Origin: Elusimicrobiota bacterium
GTDB lineage: Bacteria; CAYTYR01; UBA6262
NCBI GenBank assembly: GCA_016218565.1
Contig: JACRDM010000061.1
Location: forward strand, 1-33,721
DNA length: 33,721 nucleotides
Direction of reading: 5' to 3'
In this document: in pieces, positions 19,563-25,979 of the stretch
How the letters are laid out: each line of letters begins with the position of its first letter
How positions within the stretch are numbered: position 1 is the first letter of the stretch
Translations under genes and position numbers: made by a program
Notes under the pieces: generated by a model
The model's input: the letters and a program-made list of their open reading frames with translations, nothing else
Database searches by the model: none
Told to the model about the DNA's origin: nothing

Positions 19563-19611
19563 TAGCGTATAGCGTTTAATGTATAGCGTATAGCGGGTAG
19601 CGTTTAGCGTA
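19563..19611. repeat. Seven-nucleotide phased repeat, TAGCGTA family
   Basis: TAGCGTA TAGCGTT TAATGTA TAGCGTA TAGCGGG TAGCGTT TAGCGTA, seven consecutive heptads. Confidence 0.9.
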
Positions 19612-19628
19612 TAGGAAAACTAAACCAA

Positions 19629-19835
19629 TTATTTAATTTCGATCTCCAACTTACCACTTATAATATCTGGCCAGGAGTATAGCTTTGACTCCTTATTCTT
19701 AAACTCCAACTCCACTCCTGTTGCCGTCACATTTTTTATCCAGCCGAGCACTGCCCGCGGCTTACCGTCTGCATTAATAACTACTTTTACCTGGCGGCCG
19801 GTGACCTTTCTAATCAGAATCCAAACCTTGATCAT
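19629..19835 (-). CDS. Small SH3/Sm-like ORF in the rimP position; possible RimP C-terminal-domain-only protein
   Basis: VTGRQVKVVINADGKPRAVLGWIKNVTATGVELEFKNKESKLYSWPDIISGKLEIEI resembles the RimP C-terminal barrel; sits directly upstream of nusA. Confidence 0.45.
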   Translation of the reverse strand: MIKVWILIRKVTGRQVKVVINADGKPRAVLGWIKNVTATGVELEFKNKESKLYSWPDIISGKLEIEIK

Positions 19836-19860
19836 TTCATTCCCGCCAGTAATGTGTATT

Positions 19861-19875
19861 TTCTAACGGGGTAAA
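19861..19875. repeat. Single arm of the CCCCGTTAGAA element
   Basis: ttctaacggggtaaa, directly 3' of the proS terminator on the minus strand. Confidence 0.75.
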
Positions 19876-19903
19876 CAAAAAGAGTGGGATTCTCCCACTC
19901 TTT
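19876..19903 (-). terminator. Intrinsic terminator downstream of proS
   Basis: AAAGAGTGGGA-GAA-TCCCACTCTTTTTG: 11-bp perfect stem, 3-nt loop, short T run. Confidence 0.85.
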
Positions 19904-19986
19904 GTGAGTTTGATAATTATTTTTACCACATCCTTGGTAAAAAGGCAAGAACTATTTTAGACAAAACAATTACACGGATTAGAAAA

Positions 19987-21255
19987 TCAAATTAATTCTT
20001 TTATTTTCGACAGAGCCTCTTCTGTGTTTAGCTTGAAAACTTCACCGGTTTTGCGCAATTTAATCTCTATTCTACTTTCAGCCAGTCCCCGGGCAGAAAT
20101 TATCACTTTGACGGGGATGCCGATCAAGTCAGCATCTTTAAATTTGACCCCCGCCCGTTCGTCACGATCATCAAGCAATACTTCCACGCCCTTATTTTTT
20201 AACGCCGTGTACAGGTCTTCGGCGCCAACCTTCACCGGCTCATTGGTCACATCTAACGGCAGTACGATCACCTGATACGGGCTGATCTGCCTGGGCCAGA
20301 TGATGCCATGGTCATCATGGCTTTGTTCAATGGCTGCCGCCACAATACGGGAAACGCCAATACCATAACAACCCATGATATAAGGTTTACTTTCACCCTT
20401 TTCATCCAGGAACGTGGCCTTCATCTTAGCGCTATATTTGGTCCCCAGGTTAAACGTATGGCCCACTTCTATGCCCCGGGAATACTGCATTTCTTTTTGG
20501 CATTTGGAACATATTTGCTTTTCCACAGTTGCTGGCTGCGCTTCTTCTGATTCCTTGGCTTTCAGAGTTACCTGGCAGGCATCACAATAATAAATAGCTT
20601 CTTCGCCGGTATTAGCCAGCGCCATGAATTCGTGAGACAGGTTACCGCCAATATTGCCGGAGCCGGCCTGCACCATGCGAAAATCGAAGCCGCAACGGGT
20701 AAATATATTCTTATACGCCTGCGCCATTTTTTGATAATTAATATTTAAGCCGGCTTCGTCTTTATCAAAACTGTAGCCATCCTTCATGATAAATTCACGG
20801 CCGCGCATGATCCCAAACCGGGGCCTGATCTCATCGCGGAATTTAGTCTGGAACTGATAGAGGATTACGGGGAGTTGACGGTAGGACTTCACTTCTTGGC
20901 GAACCAGGTCAGTGATCACTTCTTCATGGGTTGGCCCCAATCCAAAGTAGCGCTTGTTGCGGTCAATAACCTTCATCATTTCAGCGCCGTATATTTCCCA
21001 ACGGCCGGTCTCTTCCCATAATTCTCTCGGCTGCAGCGCAGGCAGTAATAATTCCTGAGCGCCGGCGGCATTCATCTCTGCACGGATGATCTGCTCCACT
21101 TTTTTCAAGACGATATAGCCTAACGGCAGAAATTCATACACACCGCTGGCCAGTTTCCTGATCAGGCCTGCTCTCAGCATCAACTGGTGGCTGACTATCT
21201 GCGCTTCGCTGGGTATTTCTTTCATCGTCGGCATAAAGGCCTGTGTCTGTCTCAT
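19987..21255 (-). CDS. proS: Prolyl-tRNA synthetase lacking the INS editing domain
   Basis: 422 aa; class II motifs RHEEVITDLV-like GPTHEEVITDL, RFGIMRGREFIMKDGYSF, GCYGIGVSRIVAAAIEQSHDDHGIIWP; only ~40 aa between HEFMALANTGEEAIYYC and YSRGIEVGHTFNLGTKYS. Confidence 0.95.
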   Translation of the reverse strand: MRQTQAFMPTMKEIPSEAQIVSHQLMLRAGLIRKLASGVYEFLPLGYIVLKKVEQIIRAEMNAAGAQELLLPALQPRELWEETGRWEIYGAEMMKVIDRNKRYFGLGPTHEEVITDLVRQEVKSYRQLPVILYQFQTKFRDEIRPRFGIMRGREFIMKDGYSFDKDEAGLNINYQKMAQAYKNIFTRCGFDFRMVQAGSGNIGGNLSHEFMALANTGEEAIYYCDACQVTLKAKESEEAQPATVEKQICSKCQKEMQYSRGIEVGHTFNLGTKYSAKMKATFLDEKGESKPYIMGCYGIGVSRIVAAAIEQSHDDHGIIWPRQISPYQVIVLPLDVTNEPVKVGAEDLYTALKNKGVEVLLDDRDERAGVKFKDADLIGIPVKVIISARGLAESRIEIKLRKTGEVFKLNTEEALSKIKELI

Positions 21256-21367
21256 ACTACCTCTTTCTTTTTATAATAAAAAAACTGCTCTTCGGCAGTT
21301 AGATTACGCTGATTTCCTCGCTGTGGCAGCGAGAGATTTCGCTGATTCAAACTTGTCGATTTTCGCG

Positions 21368-21724
21368 TTATTCGTGAATTTCTAAAGCCCTCCCCCTGAT
21401 CATTTTATCTTTGAGGGAAGTGATCCTGGCTTGGTTATACGCATTGAGATCAGTAAATTTTAATCCTATATTGTACCGATCGCCAAAAGGAACTTTTTGT
21501 ACCCAGACGACCCGGCTCCCAGCACGCCAGGGTTCTTCTTTGGGCAAAATAGCTATGAACAACTGGGTATCGACCGGAATAAAATCATTAGTGGTAAAGC
21601 TCAGACCGCTTTCGCTAAGATCGTGGGTTAGCGCGTTATTTACCTTGGTTAAATAACGGTATTGCACAGGAAGACTGGCTCTAAAGCGGGTCTTAGCCCT
21701 TTTTTCTTCGCGCTGAATAAGCAT
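21368..21724 (-). CDS. PilZ domain protein
   Basis: REEKRAKTRFRASLPVQYRYL...THDLSESGLSFTTNDFIPVDTQLFIAI...VVWVQKVPFGDRYNIGLKF. Start uncertain (ORF track 21799; MLIQREE at 21724 preferred). Confidence 0.8.
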   Translation of the reverse strand: MLIQREEKRAKTRFRASLPVQYRYLTKVNNALTHDLSESGLSFTTNDFIPVDTQLFIAILPKEEPWRAGSRVVWVQKVPFGDRYNIGLKFTDLNAYNQARITSLKDKMIRGRALEIHE

Positions 21725-21784
21725 ACCACCCACCCCAATTATCATTATAGCCTTAGGATTCATAGTTCTATCCGGCCAGTATAA

Positions 21785-21851
21785 CAAGTTAGGCTCCACT
21801 TCGTTCCGCTAACTGATTATCCCCTGCTGATCCCGATCAATTCGGGATCAA
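21785..21851. repeat. 67-bp dispersed direct repeat, copy A
   Basis: caagttaggctccacttcgttccgctaactgattatcccctgctgatcccgatcaattcgggatcaa; 63/67 identical to 25661..25727. Confidence 0.92.
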
Positions 21852-22236
21852 TGCTGCAAGGGTCGGCACAGATTACATTAACACCTATATTTTTAATCGG
21901 TGTAATCTTTGTTAATAATCTGGGTAATCAAGTATAGGAAACTTTCAAATAGGCGTTACTCCTATAGTACAAGATTATCACTATTGTTTAATTATGTCAA
22001 GATTCTTTTTTATTCCGTTCCTGTTGCTTCACTCTTGTATTTTCAGAGGTCTAATCATTCAATCAGCCCTATTTAACCTGGGTAACTCTATGCCCCAGCT
22101 CTCAATTCACACCTGCTAAATGACTTTAAACTGCTGAAGCAATTGATGCAATGTTTCGTGGGTGTCTGCATCAATTTTAGTTATCTCCCATTGTTCAAAA
22201 AACATCTTGTCCCTCGACTGTGCCCGGGATGGTGAG

Positions 22237-22268
22237 CAAAGGCGGATGGTAATAACCATCCGCCTTTG
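22237..22268. terminator. Perfect 14-bp stem-loop just downstream of tRNA-Asn
   Basis: caaaggcggatggt-aata-accatccgcctttg; no strong T run, so terminator versus processing signal is unclear. Confidence 0.6.
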
Positions 22269-22276
22269 TCGAACCA

Positions 22277-22348
22277 CTGCTCGGGTAGGACTCGAACCTA
22301 CAGCCTAGCGATTAACAGTCGCTTGCTCCACCATTGAGCTACCGAGCA
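22277..22348 (-). tRNA. tRNA-Asn (GTT)
   Basis: TGCTCGGTAGCTCAATGGTGGAGCAAGCGACTGTTAATCGCTAGGCTGTAGGTTCGAGTCCTACCCGAGCAG; acceptor TGCTCGG/CCGAGCA, anticodon loop CTGTTAA. Confidence 0.95.
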
Positions 22349-22376
22349 ATCTCGTCTTGTTCGTTTGCTTTTTCTA

Positions 22377-22404
22377 TCAACTACCAACCATCAACTATGA
22401 ACTA
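22377..22404. repeat. Seven-nucleotide phased repeat, TCAACTA family, copy 1
   Basis: TCAACTA CCAACCA TCAACTA TGAACTA; contains the porB stop codon. Confidence 0.85.
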
Positions 22405-23343
22405 TTTATTCGTGTCTTCTTCCATCAGGTGCAGCCAAGCCCAGTGTTCATCTATATTTCTCTGTATCTCTGTTATAACGCTTTCATTTTCCGGCTTGAA
22501 TAAATGCTTAAACCGTGATTGCAGTTTTAAATATTCAATGATAGGTTTTTTCTCTTTTGGTTTCACATTAATCTTGTATTTTCCGTTCACCACTTCATAG
22601 ACCGGCCACAAACAGGTTTCTACCGCTAATCTGCCCAAGGTCACCGTGTCTTCCGGGCTATATCCCCAACCTAAACGGCAAGGCTGGATAACATTAATAA
22701 AAGTGGGGCCAGCGGTATCCAAAGCCTTTTGAACTTTAGTGATCAAGTCATTCCAGTAGCCAATAGCGGTTTGAGCTACATAGGGTATATTATGCGCTAC
22801 CAGGATCTCGGTTAAATTCTTACGTACTTGCTCTTTTCCCTTTTTCACTTTGCCATTTGGCGCGGTGGTTGTATATGCTCCCAATGGAGTAGATGAAGAA
22901 CGCTGGATACCGGTATTCATGTAGGCTTCATTATTGTAGCAGACATACAGCATCCGGTGCCGACGCTCCATGGCTCCAGACAATGACTGTAATCCAATAT
23001 CATACGTGCCGCCATCCCCGCCAAAAGCAATAAACCGTATGTCTTTATCAACTTTCCCTGTTCTTTTTAAGGCTTTGTACGCCGCTTCTATTCCGCTGCA
23101 TGAGGCGGCAGCATTTTCAAAAGCGCTATGGAACCAGGATGTCTTCCAGGCGCTGAACGGGTAAATAGTCGTTGATACTTCCAGGCAGCCAGTCGCATTA
23201 GTAACGACTACCGGCTTATCTGCGGCAGCCATCATTACCTGCCGGGCAATGATCCCTGCCCCGCATCCGGCACAGAGTCGATGGCCTCCGGAAAGTAATT
23301 CAGGCCGGGTAGCCAATTCTTTTAAATTTGCCATTATATTCAA
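22402..23343 (-). CDS. porB: Pyruvate/2-oxoacid:ferredoxin oxidoreductase beta subunit
   Basis: GHRLCAGCGAGIIARQV, NATGCLEVSTTIYP, AFGGDGGTYDIGLQSLSGAMER (TPP-binding), NNEAYMNTGIQRSSSTP. Confidence 0.95.
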   Translation of the reverse strand: MNIMANLKELATRPELLSGGHRLCAGCGAGIIARQVMMAAADKPVVVTNATGCLEVSTTIYPFSAWKTSWFHSAFENAAASCSGIEAAYKALKRTGKVDKDIRFIAFGGDGGTYDIGLQSLSGAMERRHRMLYVCYNNEAYMNTGIQRSSSTPLGAYTTTAPNGKVKKGKEQVRKNLTEILVAHNIPYVAQTAIGYWNDLITKVQKALDTAGPTFINVIQPCRLGWGYSPEDTVTLGRLAVETCLWPVYEVVNGKYKINVKPKEKKPIIEYLKLQSRFKHLFKPENESVITEIQRNIDEHWAWLHLMEEDTNK

Positions 23344-23352
23344 TCCCCCTTA

Positions 23353-24531
23353 TTATTCTCTCACGCCGCTATATTTTACCTCGGCGCTGATCTTGCCGCT
23401 CAGAAGTTCATTATAGATACCCGTAATCATTTCTAAGGTTATATCACGTCCGCCTAAGCCATATACATAGCTGGCGATCTTTGGTCTCTTATCTAATTCA
23501 TACAAACAGGAACGCACTTCTGAACATACAGGCGGGACATAAGCATTATAACCATCATGCCGGTCCATTACGCCAACTATTTTAATATTTTTCAATGCTT
23601 CCCGGATATCCTCAAAGGGGAAAGGCCTGAATACTCTGAGCTTGAGCAGGCCCACTTTCTTGCCCTGTTTTCTCATTTCATCTATTACTACCTTGACTGT
23701 GCCAGCGGTTGAACCAAGTACAACGATAGCAGCTTCAGCATCTTCTAATTTATAGGTTTCGAGCATATCGTACGAACGGCCAAATTTCCGGCCGAATTCC
23801 TGGCCGATTTCCTTAACTACTTTTGTAGCCTTGCGCATAGCCTCGATCTCCTGCCGTTTATGTTCAAAATAATAATCCTGAAGGTCAATGGCCCCGAGCG
23901 TGAACGGGTGGTCCACGTCTAATAGCCAATGCTTTGGTTTATAGGTGCCGACAAATTCTTTTACTTGTTCGTCTTTCAGCATCTCAATGGCTTCCAGACA
24001 ATGGCTGATAATGAATCCGTCTGTAGATACTGTAGCCGGTAATAGCACCTCAGGGTGTTCACATATTCTGACCGCCTGGATCATGCTGTCATAAGCTTCC
24101 TGGGAGTTTTCACAGTATATCTGCAAAAATCCGGAATCACGCGCGCACATAGTATCGCTCTGGTCCCCGTGAATATTAATAGGTGCGGATAAAGCCCGGT
24201 TCACTTCAGCCATTACAATGGGCAGCCTTAGCCCGGCGGCAATATACATCATTTCATACATCAGGGCCAAACCCTGGCTGGAGGTCCCGGTCATAGCTCT
24301 GGCTCCGGCCGCGGAAGCTCCGATACAGGCGCTCAAAGCGCTATGTTCACTTTCTACGGCCACGAACTCTGTAGCCACCAGGCCGTCAGCGACAAACTGG
24401 GAAAAGATCTGTACAATCTCGGTGGCCGGGGTGATGGGATACGCAGCGACTACATCCGGGTTTATCTGACGCATAGCTTCAGCCATGGCTTCATTACCCG
24501 TTTTTGCCTTAAGATTTTTTTTATCTGACAT
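23353..24531 (-). CDS. porA: Pyruvate/2-oxoacid:ferredoxin oxidoreductase alpha subunit
   Basis: GNEAMAEAMRQINPDVVAAYPITPATEIVQ, SEHSALSACIGASAAGARAMTGTSSQGLALM. Confidence 0.95.
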   Translation of the reverse strand: MSDKKNLKAKTGNEAMAEAMRQINPDVVAAYPITPATEIVQIFSQFVADGLVATEFVAVESEHSALSACIGASAAGARAMTGTSSQGLALMYEMMYIAAGLRLPIVMAEVNRALSAPINIHGDQSDTMCARDSGFLQIYCENSQEAYDSMIQAVRICEHPEVLLPATVSTDGFIISHCLEAIEMLKDEQVKEFVGTYKPKHWLLDVDHPFTLGAIDLQDYYFEHKRQEIEAMRKATKVVKEIGQEFGRKFGRSYDMLETYKLEDAEAAIVVLGSTAGTVKVVIDEMRKQGKKVGLLKLRVFRPFPFEDIREALKNIKIVGVMDRHDGYNAYVPPVCSEVRSCLYELDKRPKIASYVYGLGGRDITLEMITGIYNELLSGKISAEVKYSGVRE

Positions 24532-24548
24532 TATATTTATATCCTCCG

Positions 24549-24658
24549 TTTACCCCGTTAGAATAAGTCTCGCCATTTATGGCCGTGTGTTCTGCTTTTA
24601 GAATCGCATTGGCCAATAAAAAGCAGAGTAAAAACCTTGTTCTTTCTAACGGGGTTTA
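24549..24658. repeat. CCCCGTTAGAA inverted-repeat element, copy 3 (porD-porA gap)
   Basis: Arms tttaccccgttagaa (24549..24563) and ttctaacggggttta (24644..24658); inner stem tctgctttt/aaaaagcaga. Confidence 0.88.
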
Positions 24659-24964
24659 CTTCTTCTCTGCTTCCATTTTAATAGCTTTATTGCCTTTTTT
24701 ACCAGGGCACTCTGTGACGCATATGCCGCAGCCTTTGCAATGTTTGTAATCGAACCCCGTCATCAGACTATCTTTAACCTTGACGGATGAATCCGGACAA
24801 TACACCCAGCAAAACAGGCACTGGATGCAATTCTCCGGTATCCATACCGGCCTCTCACTGCGCCAGTCACCGGTCTCAAATACTGCCGCGCTGCCAGGTT
24901 CCAGATAATCGCCTTCCGGCAGCTCTTTCCAACCTTTTTTTCTGGCTACTTTGATTTCTCCCAT
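24656..24964 (-). CDS. porD: Pyruvate/2-oxoacid:ferredoxin oxidoreductase delta (2x[4Fe-4S]) subunit
   Basis: CIQCLFCWVYCPD and CKGCGICVTECP ferredoxin motifs. Confidence 0.95.
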   Translation of the reverse strand: MGEIKVARKKGWKELPEGDYLEPGSAAVFETGDWRSERPVWIPENCIQCLFCWVYCPDSSVKVKDSLMTGFDYKHCKGCGICVTECPGKKGNKAIKMEAEKK

Positions 24965-24970
24965 GTAAAA

Positions 24971-25552
24971 TTATTCCTCACCTTTCACTTCTTGATAAGC
25001 TCTCTGTATGGATTTAATATTACCTTCAATGATCTCTGGTCTGTTCTTGAACTTCAGGGTAAGTTTTTTACGGTTATCTTCCACCATACGCTCAAAATTG
25101 ATCAGGCCGGTTACCTTGGCCAAGGCGCCTAACAGCGGAGTATTGGGAATATCCCGGCCAATGGTTTCTTTGGAGATAAGAGAGGCATCTACAGTATATA
25201 CCTTACCTTTAGTAATCCCCAATTTTTGGCGGATATCTTTAGCTGTTTCGCTGGTATTAATAATGATTGCTCCGTCAGCAGGCAGCCCCTGAGTGACATC
25301 CACTGTTCCTATCAGGGTGGGGTCCAGCACAATCACTACGCTGGGATTAGTGACCCCGCAATGAATGGTAATCGGTTCATCACTGAGCCGGTCAAAAGAC
25401 TGTACCGGCGCGCCCATGCGTTCCGGTCCATATTCTGGAAAAGCCTGAATATAAAGACCTTCACCCAACGCGGCATCAGCAAACAACAGGGCGGCTGTTT
25501 TTGCTCCCTGACCGCCACGGCCATGCCAGCGAATTTCTGTTAACCTACCCAT
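24971..25552 (-). CDS. porC: Pyruvate/2-oxoacid:ferredoxin oxidoreductase gamma subunit
   Basis: TEIRWHGRGGQGAKTAALLFADAALGEGLYIQAFPEYGPERMGAPVQSFDRLSDEPI. Confidence 0.95.
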   Translation of the reverse strand: MGRLTEIRWHGRGGQGAKTAALLFADAALGEGLYIQAFPEYGPERMGAPVQSFDRLSDEPITIHCGVTNPSVVIVLDPTLIGTVDVTQGLPADGAIIINTSETAKDIRQKLGITKGKVYTVDASLISKETIGRDIPNTPLLGALAKVTGLINFERMVEDNRKKLTLKFKNRPEIIEGNIKSIQRAYQEVKGEE

Positions 25553-25634
25553 CCTTTTGCTCCTTTACCCCGTTAGAGATAGAAAATAAACGCCTATTTT
25601 CTACTGTATTAATTAGCGAGGTTTTACAAATATA

Positions 25635-25663
25635 TTTATAGCTACATCAAAGTTCTCTGTCAA
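25635..25663 (-). promoter_or_regulatory. Putative sigma70-type promoter for the por operon
   Basis: Minus strand TTGACA (25658..25663), 17-nt spacer, TATAAA (25635..25640); -35 partly supplied by the 67-bp repeat. Confidence 0.65.
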
Positions 25664-25727
25664 GTTAGACTCCACTTCGTTCCACTAACTGATTATCCCC
25701 TGCTGATCCCGATAAAATCGGGATCAA
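25661..25727. repeat. 67-bp dispersed direct repeat, copy B
   Basis: caagttagactccacttcgttccactaactgattatcccctgctgatcccgataaaatcgggatcaa; four mismatches to copy A. Confidence 0.92.
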
Positions 25728-25757
25728 AGACACGGAGACAGATACAGATTATTACGA

Positions 25758-25806
25758 AGATTACACAGATTTTTATCAATGACTAGGTTTGTAATCTGTG
25801 TAATCT
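25758..25806. repeat. Perfect 14-bp inverted repeat AGATTACACAGATT
   Basis: agattacacagatt (25758..25771) / aatctgtgtaatct (25793..25806). Confidence 0.9.
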
Positions 25807-25979
25807 TTTGGAAATCCGTGTAATCATGCTTAGGCACACAATTCCTAAGCATTTAATTATTAGAAAATCTAACAGGGTTTATGAATAATGTATAAACTAG
25901 GTCTCTAATATTTTTCACTCGAGACCTCTGAAAATTACTAGCTAACTATATCAGATTCTCGCTCTTTTGTCAACATTTC

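Larger units (their letters stand above)
25564..25881. repeat. CCCCGTTAGAA inverted-repeat element, copy 4, enclosing other repeat families
   Basis: Arms tttaccccgttagag (25564..25578) and tctaacagggttta (25868..25881). Confidence 0.65.

Noticed and set aside
19563-19611. Possible CRISPR array
   Set aside because: Units are 7 nt with no spacers and no cas genes in the window; no CRISPR-like repeat-spacer pattern anywhere.
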